DNA from: Flavobacteriales bacterium
GTDB lineage: Bacteria > Bacteroidota > Bacteroidia > Flavobacteriales_F > PHOS-HE28
Length of the DNA: 64,000 nucleotides
NCBI GenBank assembly: GCA_020635655.1
Contig: JACJZI010000007.1
Coordinates: forward strand, 168,724 to 232,723
Reading direction: 5' to 3'
Shown here: positions 8,990 through 17,421 of the stretch, piece after piece
Layout of the letters: every line of letters starts with the position of its first letter
Position numbering within the stretch: position 1 is the first letter of the stretch
Position numbers and translations under genes: made by a program
The notes under the pieces: generated by a model
Database searches by the model: none
The model's input: the letters and a program-made list of their open reading frames with translations, nothing else
Told to the model about the DNA's origin: nothing

Positions 8990-10723
8990 ATGAGATCGAG
9001 ATCACCCTGCGCTCCGTTGCTCGTCCTTGGATCCATTTTGGCGACCCTTCCCCTTTCCGCCACCCATATCATGGGCGGTGAACTGACCTACCAACACCTT
9101 GGCGGCAGCGATTACAAGGTGGACCTGGTGCTTTACCGGGATTGTGCGGGGATCCTTGTGGACCCAACGGAGTCGATCTGGATCGGATCGCTCAACTGCA
9201 GCATTCTTTTCCCAGCCACGCTTTTCCTGACCGATACGGTCACGCTTTCCTCGGGCTGCGCGAACCTGCCGACCACCTGCGAGGGGGGTACGGCGCCCGG
9301 CATGCAGATCTACTTCTACACCGACACCATCACGCTTCCCGCGACATGCACGGACTGGCGTATCTGGTGGGCGCAGTGCTGCAGGAACGGCGCCATCCAG
9401 AACCTCGTGGACCCCACCACGCTCGATTCCTACCTCGAAGCCCGGCTGGACAATGTCAACCATCCGGACAACTCCTCACCGGTGTTCCAGGAGATGCAAC
9501 TGCCTTTTGTCTGCTACGGCGAACCCTTCTGCCTGGACAATGCGGCCTACGAGCCCGATGGTGATTCCCTGGCGTACAGCATGTCCTTCGTGTACAACGG
9601 GGACCCATCCACCCCGGCGTGGTACGTCCCGCCCTATTCCCCCTTCGATCCCCTGCCCACGGCGAACGGGGTCTCCTTCGACCCCACCACAGGCAACATG
9701 TGCTGTACCCCCACGGGGGTAGGTGCCTTCGTGGTCGGGTTCCAGGTGGACGAGTACCGCAATGGCATGCTCATCGGGGGCACCCGCCGTGACCTCCAAC
9801 TCTGGGTCGTGCCTTGTCCGTCGGCCAACCTCGGGATCAGCGGGACGGTGTTCGACAGTACCGGCACCGCTGTGAGCAGCGGGTCCGTGGAGCTCTGGGA
9901 GTATGGCCTGAACAGCCAGAACAGTACCATGTTGAACAGCACGCCCGTGAATGCCCAGGGTGAATATGCGTTCAGCGGTCTGCCCGGCGGTCAGTACCTG
10001 GTCCGTGCCATCGTGGACACTTCGCAGTATCCCGGCCTGGCCGATTCCTATCATGCAGGCACCTACTACTGGCAATATGCCGATGTCCTGCACTCCGTGT
10101 GCGACACGGTCCTGCAAGCGGATATCGCGCTCGTGGGATATGGGGACCTGAACGGCAGCGGGTACCTTGGTGGATACCTCGGGGACCTTGGCATCATGCG
10201 CTCCACCGTTGGTGACCCCTGGCCGGATGTCGATGTGATCCTGGAGCGCTGGCCGGAACAGGTACTGGTGGCCTGCGCCCGTACGAACGCCTCCGGCCAC
10301 TACGCGTTCAACAACGTGCCCTTCGGTGAGTACCGCATCCTGATGGACCATCCGGGCCTGCCGATGCTGGGCTACTACCATGTGACCGTGGATGCCCTGC
10401 ACACCACATTCGCTGACCTGGATTATGCGGCCGATCCGTTCGGTTTCTTCACCACTTCGGGGACGACGTCCGTCCAGGAGACCACCGGAACACAGATCAT
10501 GATCGCCCCGAACCCCGTCGGGGCGGAAGGTCTGCTGCATTTGCGGGGACTGAACGACGGACCAATGCTTGTGCAGGTCGATGACGTGATGGGACGGAGG
10601 GTGCTTGTCCGAAAGCTCCAGGTCACCGGCGGGCAGGCCTTGGTCACGCTTGGCCCGCTCCCGCCCGGAGCCTATCTGATACGGATCGGCGACGGCAAGG
10701 TGTTGCGCCTGGTGAAGGAATGA
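8990..10723 (+). CDS. T9SS-exported surface protein of the HIMGGELTY type with carboxypeptidase-like folds
   Basis: The 577-residue product has a signal peptide followed at once by HIMGGELTYQHLGGSDYKV, an N-terminal phrase shared by many large surface proteins of Flavobacteriales. Residues about 280-480 contain two segments resembling carboxypeptidase regulatory-like or SdrD B-like domains (GSVELWEYG...YAFSGLPGGQYLVRA; YAFNNVPFGEYRI). The last 75 residues (IAPNPVGAEGLL to LRLVKE) form a type A T9SS sorting domain. It is probably a structural surface or adhesion protein. It stands alone between its start region and a strong terminator. Confidence 0.8.
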   Translation: MRSRSPCAPLLVLGSILATLPLSATHIMGGELTYQHLGGSDYKVDLVLYRDCAGILVDPTESIWIGSLNCSILFPATLFLTDTVTLSSGCANLPTTCEGGTAPGMQIYFYTDTITLPATCTDWRIWWAQCCRNGAIQNLVDPTTLDSYLEARLDNVNHPDNSSPVFQEMQLPFVCYGEPFCLDNAAYEPDGDSLAYSMSFVYNGDPSTPAWYVPPYSPFDPLPTANGVSFDPTTGNMCCTPTGVGAFVVGFQVDEYRNGMLIGGTRRDLQLWVVPCPSANLGISGTVFDSTGTAVSSGSVELWEYGLNSQNSTMLNSTPVNAQGEYAFSGLPGGQYLVRAIVDTSQYPGLADSYHAGTYYWQYADVLHSVCDTVLQADIALVGYGDLNGSGYLGGYLGDLGIMRSTVGDPWPDVDVILERWPEQVLVACARTNASGHYAFNNVPFGEYRILMDHPGLPMLGYYHVTVDALHTTFADLDYAADPFGFFTTSGTTSVQETTGTQIMIAPNPVGAEGLLHLRGLNDGPMLVQVDDVMGRRVLVRKLQVTGGQALVTLGPLPPGAYLIRIGDGKVLRLVKE

Positions 10724-10747
10724 ACGGTGTTCGGGGCGGATCCTTTG

Positions 10748-10780
10748 AAGAGCGGGCCACGGGGCCCGCTCTTTGGTTTT
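10748..10780 (+). terminator. Rho-independent terminator
   Basis: An 11-bp perfect stem (AAGAGCGGGCC / GGCCCGCTCTT) with an ACGG tetraloop is followed by TGGTTTT. It ends the T9SS protein gene and insulates ppsA. Confidence 0.85.
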
Positions 10781-10916
10781 CCACCACACCCCTGAAGGCA
10801 GCGACGATCCCATCCGGGGCTGACGAATGTTGTTCCACCAGCAGGTCCGACAATTAACCTTTGCAGTGACATTCCGTTAAAAGCGACGTTCGATCACCCG
10901 CATTCCTTCGCAAAAC

Positions 10917-13403
10917 ATGAGCACTCCCCCCTACCTGAAATGGCTCCATGAGGTCGAACTGAGCGACATCGACACCGTCGGTGGCAAGAATGCCAGCCTC
11001 GGCGAGATGATCCGCAATCTGAAGGAACTCGGCGTGCAGGTCCCGGGGGGCTTTGTCGTGACCGTGGCCAGCTACCACGCCTTCATCCAGCACAACGAGC
11101 TGGACCAGAAGATCCGCGACATCGTGGCCAAGCTGGACACCGACGACGTGGAGAACGTGCGCCGCACCGGCCTGGCCGTGCGCACCCTGATCAAGAACGG
11201 CAAGTTCCCCGAGCCCATCTGGAAAGGGATCCTGGAACGCTACGACGAGATGAGCAAGCAGTACGGCCAGGAACATACCGACGTGGCCGTGCGCTCCAGC
11301 GCGACCGCCGAGGACCTGCCCGATGCCAGTTTCGCCGGCCAGCAGGAGACCTACCTCAACGTGCGTGGCCCGCAGGACCTGATCAGTGCGGTGCGCAACT
11401 GCTTCGCCTCGCTCTTCACCGACCGCGCCATCGTCTACCGGCAAAGCCTCGGATACGACCACTTCCAGGTCGGCCTCAGCGTGGGCGTACAGAAGATGGT
11501 CCGCTCCGACCTCGGCGCCAGCGGCGTGGCATTTTCGATCGACACCGAGAGCGGTTTCAAGGATGTGGTGGTGATCAACGGCAGCTACGGCCTTGGTGAA
11601 ATGGTGGTGCAGGGCGCCGTGAGCCCCGACGAGTTCATCGTGTTCAAGCCCACCCTCGCGGAAGGCTTCAGCAGCATCATCGAGAAGAAGCTCGGCAACA
11701 AGGACCGCAAGATGATCTACGGTGTGGAGCCCGGAAAGCCCACGCAGATCATCCCCACCGAGCGGCCCATGCGCAACCGCTTCTGCATCACGGACGAGCA
11801 AGCGCTTGAAGTGGCCCGCAGCGTGGCGGCCATTGAGAAGTACTACACCGATAAGAAAGGACACTGGAGCCCGATGGACGTGGAGTGGGCCGTGGACGGC
11901 CTCAGCAAGCAACTGTTCATCCTGCAGGCACGCCCCGAGACGATCCACAGCCAGAAGGACAAGGATGTGGTGGTGGAATACAAGCTCGATCATCCCAAGC
12001 CCGGCAACGGATCCATGGATGGCGCAGTGGACTACAAGACCATCACCACCGGCATCGCCATCGGCGATCGTGTGGGTGCCGGCAAAGTGCGTGTCATGTT
12101 CGCCCTCGACGGCCGCGACGGCAGCACCGACGGCAAGGACTTCCAAACCGGTGACGTGCTGGTGACCGACATGACCGATCCCGACTGGGAGCCGATCATG
12201 AAAAAGGCCGCCGCCATCATCACCAACAAGGGGGGGCGCACCTGTCATGCCGCCATCGTGGCGCGGGAAATGGGCGTGCCCGCCATCGTGGGTTGCGGCA
12301 ACGCCACCGACCTGCTGGAGACCGGCATGGAGGTGACCGCCAGCTGCTGCGAAGGCGACACCGGCGTGATCTACCACGGCCAGATCCCCTTCCGTGTGGA
12401 AGAAACCCGTCTGGACGACCTGCCCGACGTGCGCACGCCGATCATGCTGAACGTGGCCAGCCCGGACCTCGCCTTCAAGTTCGCCCACCTGCCCAATGCC
12501 GGCGTGGGCCTGGCGCGCGAGGAGTTCATCATCAACAACTACATCCAGGCCCATCCCCTCGCGCTCCTGCAACACAAGGAATTGGGCGATGTGAACCTCA
12601 GCGGCAAGATCAGCTACCTGATCACGGGCTATGAGGACGAGGAGACCTTTTTCGTGAAGCGCCTCAGCTATGGCATCGCCAAGATCGCCGCGGCCTTCCA
12701 CCCCAACAAGGTGATCGTGCGCTTCAGCGATTTCAAGAGCAACGAATACCGCAACCTGCTCGGCGGCGAGCACTTCGAACCGCATGAGGAGAACCCGATG
12801 ATCGGCTGGCGCGGTGCATCGCGTTACTACAGTGACACTTACAAGGAGGCCTTCGGGCTGGAGTGCAAGGCCATCCGCCGTGTGCGGGAGAAGATGGGCC
12901 TGAAGAACGTGGTGGTGATGATCCCGTTCTGCCGCACCATCGAGGAACTGAAGAAGGTGGAGGGTGTGATGAAGGAATACGGCCTCGAACGCGGCAAGGA
13001 GGGATTGGAGCTGTACCTGATGGCCGAGATCCCGAGCAACATCATCCTCGCCGAGGAGTTCGCCCAGCACATCGACGGCTTCTCCATCGGCAGCAACGAC
13101 CTCACCCAGCTCACGCTCGGCCTCGACCGCGACAGTTCGCTCGTCGCCCACATCTACGACGAGCGCAACGAAGCCGTGAAACGCATGTTGCGCATGCTGA
13201 TCGAAACGGCCAAGCGCACCGGGACCAAGGTGGGCATCTGCGGCCAGGGCCCCAGCGACCATCCGGACTTCGCGCAGTTCCTCGTGGAGCTCGGCATCGA
13301 CTCCATCAGCGTGACCCCGGACAGTTTGTTGAAGACACGCAAGGCCATCGCGGAGGTGGAGAAGACCATCGCGCAGAAGAGCGCGGCGAAGGCGACCGCC
13401 TGA
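10917..13403 (+). CDS. ppsA: Phosphoenolpyruvate synthase (pyruvate, water dikinase)
   Basis: The 828-residue product converts pyruvate, ATP and water to phosphoenolpyruvate, AMP and phosphate, the entry step of gluconeogenesis from pyruvate. The N-terminal ATP-grasp domain shows GGKNASLGEM and VAVRSSATAEDLPDASFAGQ, the form specific to PpsA rather than pyruvate phosphate dikinase. The swivelling phosphohistidine domain has GGRTCHAAIVARE with His444. The C-terminal TIM barrel ends with the catalytic Cys775 in GICGQGPSD. Length is normal for the family. The ATG at 10917 is well placed. A long open frame on the opposite strand is a GC-codon shadow. It is monocistronic between a terminator and a pseudogene. 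Confidence 0.96.
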   Translation: MSTPPYLKWLHEVELSDIDTVGGKNASLGEMIRNLKELGVQVPGGFVVTVASYHAFIQHNELDQKIRDIVAKLDTDDVENVRRTGLAVRTLIKNGKFPEPIWKGILERYDEMSKQYGQEHTDVAVRSSATAEDLPDASFAGQQETYLNVRGPQDLISAVRNCFASLFTDRAIVYRQSLGYDHFQVGLSVGVQKMVRSDLGASGVAFSIDTESGFKDVVVINGSYGLGEMVVQGAVSPDEFIVFKPTLAEGFSSIIEKKLGNKDRKMIYGVEPGKPTQIIPTERPMRNRFCITDEQALEVARSVAAIEKYYTDKKGHWSPMDVEWAVDGLSKQLFILQARPETIHSQKDKDVVVEYKLDHPKPGNGSMDGAVDYKTITTGIAIGDRVGAGKVRVMFALDGRDGSTDGKDFQTGDVLVTDMTDPDWEPIMKKAAAIITNKGGRTCHAAIVAREMGVPAIVGCGNATDLLETGMEVTASCCEGDTGVIYHGQIPFRVEETRLDDLPDVRTPIMLNVASPDLAFKFAHLPNAGVGLAREEFIINNYIQAHPLALLQHKELGDVNLSGKISYLITGYEDEETFFVKRLSYGIAKIAAAFHPNKVIVRFSDFKSNEYRNLLGGEHFEPHEENPMIGWRGASRYYSDTYKEAFGLECKAIRRVREKMGLKNVVVMIPFCRTIEELKKVEGVMKEYGLERGKEGLELYLMAEIPSNIILAEEFAQHIDGFSIGSNDLTQLTLGLDRDSSLVAHIYDERNEAVKRMLRMLIETAKRTGTKVGICGQGPSDHPDFAQFLVELGIDSISVTPDSLLKTRKAIAEVEKTIAQKSAAKATA

Positions 13404-13405
13404 CC

Positions 13406-13617
13406 TTACTCCTTCGCTGCCAACTCCGCGGGATCCATTGATCGCGGCAGCTTGTGAACGGCCTCCATCAGGCCAGCGGGTGGGGAGGTAAGCTTGGTTG
13501 CGCGTCGATCCGGGCACCGTCGACGTTGAGCACCGTTCCGTGTGCGTCGTCATCGCGCAGAAAATGATGGCGTGTACCCCGACGGGAGCCATCCTTCCGG
13601 CAACGGCTCAGGTCGTC
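13406..13617 (-). pseudogene. Frameshifted 3' remnant of an acyl-CoA thioesterase gene
   Basis: Read on the minus strand, this stretch encodes LSRCRKDGSRRGTRHHFLRD, then LNVDGARIDA, and after a one-base frameshift continues T-K-L-T-S-P-P-A-G-L-M-E through to a stop codon at 13406. It aligns along its length with the C-terminal half of the intact thioesterase at 23542-23988 (LSRCRPDGSRWSMRHHFLRD, LNVDGAWIDT, KLTTPPAHLME). The N-terminal half of the family, including the catalytic hot-dog helix, is absent upstream. It is therefore a decayed paralog. It lies in the 317-bp gap after ppsA, which holds no other gene. Confidence 0.75.
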
Positions 13618-13647
13618 CACCACGCTTTGCGGCCATGCGCACCATCC

Positions 13648-13667
13648 CGAGAATTCGGGATTGATGG
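13648..13667. repeat. 20-bp exact repeat, copy 1
   Basis: CGAGAATTCGGGATTGATGG occurs here and again at 20444-20463. Here it is non-coding, 54 bp upstream of a T9SS repeat-protein gene. A partial hairpin (CCCGA-GAAT-TCGGG) overlaps this copy. Confidence 0.7.
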
Positions 13668-13720
13668 GCATGGTCCCGACGGGCAGCTTTGTCGTGAACA
13701 TTCCCACAGCCCCCGTCATC

Positions 13721-15241
13721 ATGAGAACACATGCCCTCCTGCTGTTCGCGAGCACGGCCCTGGCCCTCACCGCACAAACGCCCGACCCCACCTTCGGAAC
13801 GAACGGCTGGGTGGTCCAGGACGCCGGGCGCAGCGACATCCTGCGCGCCGTGGCGCTGCAGGCCGATGGCAAGATCGTGGCCGCTGGATGGAGCTATGAT
13901 GCATCGAGCACGGATCTGCTCGTGGCGCGTTTTGACCAGGACGGCGCACTGGATGCCACGTTCGGCAACGGAGGCATCCTGATCCGACCCACGGGCATGG
14001 CTTTCTCCGGCGCCGAGGCCGTGGCGATCCAACCCGATGAGAAGATCCTTGTCGCCGGCTACTCCAACAACGGCATGACCAATGGCTTCACCGTTTGGCG
14101 CCTGGACCCGGACGGCAGCGACGACCCCACCTTCGGCACCAACGGACAATACTTCGCCCAGGTGAACTCCGGCGGCAGCTTCATCAACGCCATGGCGCTC
14201 CAACCCGATGGGAAGATCCTCGTCACGGGCCCGTCGTTCTTCACGGTGAGCTGGGTGGCGGTGCAACGCCTGAACCCGGATGGTACACCAGATGTCTTCT
14301 TCAATGGCACCGGTACCTATACCTATGCCTCGGGATCCGGCACCGATTGCACGCCCACTTGCATCAGGCGCCTGGACGACGGTCGGATCGTGATCGGTGG
14401 CACCACCACGCTGAACGGCACCCACGACGCCCTGGCCTTGCGGCTCCTGGGGAACGGAACGCTCGATACCGGTCTCGACGGGGACGGCGTGCGCGTGGTG
14501 CCCGGCCCGAGCGGAGCCGATGAGTACATCTACGACCTGAACGTCCGGCCCGACGGTCGATACATCCTCACCGGGGAAGCCCTGCTCGCCGGGACCTATG
14601 ACACGTACTTCGTGCAGCTCGCCGAGGATGGGAGCGACAGCCCCTTCTTCAGCACTTCAGCCTGGGCTTCGGACCATGGGGCGAGCGAATACTGCAGAGG
14701 CGCCTACCTCCGTCCGGACGGGAAGATCCTCACCGCCAACAGCACCACTTCGGCCGTGGATTCCAAGGGAACCTTTTTCCAGACGTCGGACTTCTCCACT
14801 GCCGAGGACGGCGACGGCACCTTCGGCACCCTGGGTTGGTACGACATCGATCCGGGCGATTGGACCTATCTGGAGGACATGGTGGTGCAACCGGACGGCA
14901 AGGTGATCGTCGTGGGGAACACCGCATCCGGTGGTCTCCCCTACGACATGTTCCTGGCACGGTACGACATGGGGATCGCGCTGGATGTTCAAGAGAACGG
15001 ACCGGTATCCGAACTTCGCATGATGCCGAACCCAGCGGATGATCGTCTGATCGTGGAAAGCATGGCGGAGCGCATCACTTCCATCCAAGTCATGGACCTG
15101 ACCGGTCGCAGCGTGACGGCCCAGGCCATGCTGCATGGCACCCGTGCAGCCATCGACGTGAGCAGCCTGGCACCGGGGGCATACGAGGTCCGTGTCGCGG
15201 ATGGCCCGAACGTCCGCACGGCGCGCTTCGTCAAGCGATGA
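13721..15241 (+). CDS. Delta-60 repeat T9SS protein
   Basis: The 506-residue product has a signal peptide (LLLFASTALALTAQ), then seven or so copies of the ~55-60 residue delta-60 repeat, each with the pattern LQxDGKIxxxG...RxxxDGxxDxTFGxxG. These repeats build a beta-propeller-like surface domain. The C-terminus (MMPNPADDRLIVES to TARFVKR) is a type A T9SS sorting domain. Binding partner is unknown. The ATG at 13721 is chosen because the signal peptide starts there; the longer frame upstream has no signal. The stop overlaps the next gene's ATG by four bases (ATGA), so the two are translationally coupled. Confidence 0.85.
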   Translation: MRTHALLLFASTALALTAQTPDPTFGTNGWVVQDAGRSDILRAVALQADGKIVAAGWSYDASSTDLLVARFDQDGALDATFGNGGILIRPTGMAFSGAEAVAIQPDEKILVAGYSNNGMTNGFTVWRLDPDGSDDPTFGTNGQYFAQVNSGGSFINAMALQPDGKILVTGPSFFTVSWVAVQRLNPDGTPDVFFNGTGTYTYASGSGTDCTPTCIRRLDDGRIVIGGTTTLNGTHDALALRLLGNGTLDTGLDGDGVRVVPGPSGADEYIYDLNVRPDGRYILTGEALLAGTYDTYFVQLAEDGSDSPFFSTSAWASDHGASEYCRGAYLRPDGKILTANSTTSAVDSKGTFFQTSDFSTAEDGDGTFGTLGWYDIDPGDWTYLEDMVVQPDGKVIVVGNTASGGLPYDMFLARYDMGIALDVQENGPVSELRMMPNPADDRLIVESMAERITSIQVMDLTGRSVTAQAMLHGTRAAIDVSSLAPGAYEVRVADGPNVRTARFVKR

Positions 15242-16725
15242 ACCCCATCATGAAGACCGTTCTCATCACCGCGTTCGTGCTGCCTGCGGCCGTTGCCTGC
15301 GGCCAGATGCTCGACCCATCCTTCGGTACCGGTGGCATGACCACCTTCGACGCCGGCGGTCAGGAGGCGCCGACCTCCGCGGCCCTGATGGACGACGGCC
15401 GCATCGTCGTCGCCGGATGGACCAACACCGCGCTCTTTCTGCTGCGCTACACGTTGAACGGCCAGCTCGATCCGTCCTTCGGTGTCAATGGCGTGGTGAT
15501 GCCCACCGAAGGCAGTGGCATCACGACCAAGGCCTGGGACGTGGTGGTCCTTGCGGATGGACGCATCATTGTCGCCGGATCGATCAGCAGTTCAGGCCTG
15601 ATCCATTTCCTTGTTCGCCGCTATCTGTCCAATGGCGACCTGGACATGTCCTTCGGCAGTTCCGGCCAATGGGTCTCATCGTGGAGCGATATCGAAGAAC
15701 CGCGCGGCATCGTGCTTCAAAGCGATGGCAAGATCCTGCTATGCGGCAGGACCACCCTATCCGGCCAGCGCGGCTGCGTGGTGCGACTGGATGTGGACGG
15801 CACCCTGGACACCTCGTTCGGATCCTCCGGGATGTTCCAGTTCCCGATCGCTTCGCCGATCTCGTTCGCGTGGTCGATGGCCTTGCAGACCGACGGCAAG
15901 GTGCTGGTCACGGGCGATTCCAATTGGGGGGACGACGCGTGGTGCCTGCGCCTGACGACGGATGGCGTCCTGGACGGTCCGTTCGGCACCGCCGGCCTGA
16001 TCACAATCACCGATGCGAACAATTACGACAGTGGGTTCCGCCTGCTGTCGCGCGCCGATGGCACGTTCTTCTGGATGGTCTGGCGGTCCAATACCATGAG
16101 CAACGGCGAAGTGGACCTCTACCACGTGGACAATGATGGCGGCTATCTCCCTTACGGCCCCTCGATCGGTGCGCCACTGGCCACGGGTAACGAGGCCTAC
16201 TCCATGCACCTCGATGCGGCGGACAGGTTGCTGGTCTTCGGTGATGAACTGATCGGCACTTCCAATTCGCTCTTCCTGGCCCGGAATGCCGCGACCGGCG
16301 ATCCGGATGCTTCGTTCGGCACCAATGGAGCACTTCAGGACCTCGGATCCATCGTGGGAGCTTATTGTCGCGAGATGATGGTGCGTCCCGATGGCGACGT
16401 GGTGCTCCTCGCCGACCGGCACGACGGGCCGACCACGGACGTGCTGCTCATGCAATACACCGGCATACCGGCGGGGATCCCAACGAACGCGGCCGAGGCG
16501 CTCGTTTCGGTGACGGACCTGTCGGACGCCTCGTTCCTGATCCATTCCTCCGGCCCCCCGATCGATCACATCCGGGTATGTGACGGCCTGGGACGTGCCG
16601 TGCTGGAACAGGAAGGTGATGGGGATGAAATGATGATCGACCTCCACGATCTCCCGTCCGGGTGGTATTTCGCATCACTGATGATCGCCGGCGGACGGAT
16701 CGACCGAAAGATGCTCCGACCCTGA
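15238..16725 (+). CDS. Delta-60 repeat T9SS protein, paralog of the upstream gene
   Basis: The 495-residue product has a signal peptide (ITAFVLPAAVACGQ) and delta-60 repeats such as LQSDGKILLCG and LDTSFGSSGMF. The final ~65 residues (a short T9SS-like segment with CDGLGRAVLE and LPSGWYFASL) act as a probable sorting domain, though the usual PNP motif is missing. It begins with an ATG inside the stop of the previous gene; a second ATG at 15250 is also possible. Only three bases separate its stop codon from the NarL-type regulator start. Together these indicate one operon of two surface repeat proteins and a response regulator. Confidence 0.82.
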   Translation: MNPIMKTVLITAFVLPAAVACGQMLDPSFGTGGMTTFDAGGQEAPTSAALMDDGRIVVAGWTNTALFLLRYTLNGQLDPSFGVNGVVMPTEGSGITTKAWDVVVLADGRIIVAGSISSSGLIHFLVRRYLSNGDLDMSFGSSGQWVSSWSDIEEPRGIVLQSDGKILLCGRTTLSGQRGCVVRLDVDGTLDTSFGSSGMFQFPIASPISFAWSMALQTDGKVLVTGDSNWGDDAWCLRLTTDGVLDGPFGTAGLITITDANNYDSGFRLLSRADGTFFWMVWRSNTMSNGEVDLYHVDNDGGYLPYGPSIGAPLATGNEAYSMHLDAADRLLVFGDELIGTSNSLFLARNAATGDPDASFGTNGALQDLGSIVGAYCREMMVRPDGDVVLLADRHDGPTTDVLLMQYTGIPAGIPTNAAEALVSVTDLSDASFLIHSSGPPIDHIRVCDGLGRAVLEQEGDGDEMMIDLHDLPSGWYFASLMIAGGRIDRKMLRP

Positions 16726-16728
16726 CCC

Positions 16729-17376
16729 ATGAGCGGCTCCCCCATCCGCGTCATCGCGTTCGATGACAACAAGGACCTGCGCGACATGTTCCGCCTGCTG
16801 GTGGACGCGCAACCGGACATGATCTGCGTGGCCGTTCACCCCGACCTATCGCAACTGATGCGCGACCTGGACGCCGCCCAGCCGGACGTGATCGTGATGG
16901 ATATCCAGATGCCGGGCACGAACGGCATCGATGGCGTGTGCATGATCAAGGCCCGCTTCCCGCAGGCACGCATCCTGATGCAAACGGTCTTCGACGATGA
17001 GGACAAGATCTTCGATGCTATCCGTGCGGGAGCCAGCGGGTACATCCTGAAGTCCGCGTCGACCGAAGAAATGCTGAAGGCCATCCGCGACACACATGCC
17101 GGCGGATCGGCGATGACGCCCGCCGTGGCCTCCAAGGTGCTGGAGCATTTCCGGGCCGATATGCCGGCGCAGGCGCACACCACGCACAACCTGAGCGACC
17201 GCGAAAAGCAGGTGCTTGCACTGCTCGTGAAGGGCCGCAGCTACAAGATGATAGCGGACGAGCTCGGCATCAGTTTCCACACGGTGGACAGCCACATCCG
17301 CAAGATCTACGAGAAGCTGCACGTGAGCGGCATGACCGAGGCCGTGAGCAAGGCGATGCGCGACCGCATCGTTTGA
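16729..17376 (+). CDS. NarL/LuxR family response regulator
   Basis: The 215-residue product has a receiver domain (residues 6-122) with acidic residues Asp12/Asp13, phosphoacceptor Asp58 (VIVMDIQMPG) and Lys in GYILKSAS. A LuxR-type helix-turn-helix follows at about 148-212 (LSDREKQVLALLVKGRSYKM, then SFHTVDSHIRKIYEKLHV). It is the natural partner of the HisKA_3 kinase encoded 45 bp downstream, the pairing typical of NarL-class systems. It starts three bases after the delta-60 protein gene, so the regulator is probably co-transcribed with the exoproteins. Confidence 0.94.
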   Translation: MSGSPIRVIAFDDNKDLRDMFRLLVDAQPDMICVAVHPDLSQLMRDLDAAQPDVIVMDIQMPGTNGIDGVCMIKARFPQARILMQTVFDDEDKIFDAIRAGASGYILKSASTEEMLKAIRDTHAGGSAMTPAVASKVLEHFRADMPAQAHTTHNLSDREKQVLALLVKGRSYKMIADELGISFHTVDSHIRKIYEKLHVSGMTEAVSKAMRDRIV

Positions 17377-17409
17377 TCGTGCCGGCCCGTTCCTTTCGGT
17401 CCGGCCCGA

Positions 17410-17417
17410 TAACTTCC
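17410..17417 (+). promoter_or_regulatory. Candidate -7 box TAACTTCC, 4 bp before GTG
   Basis: Degenerate match to TAnnTTTG located 4 bp before the GTG at 17422. It supports that start and suggests the kinase may also be made from its own leaderless message. Confidence 0.35.
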
Positions 17418-17421
17418 CCAG

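Noticed and set aside
10854..10866. Promoter TAACCTTTG before ppsA
   Set aside because: Contains three rather than two bases between TA and TTTG and lies about 55 bp before the ATG; too weak to list as a feature.
10854..13592. 912-codon open frame antisense to ppsA
   Set aside because: Shadow of a GC-rich gene with strong codon bias; the translated sequence is rich in His, Gly, Ala and Val repeats without a recognisable domain, while the plus strand has every PpsA motif.
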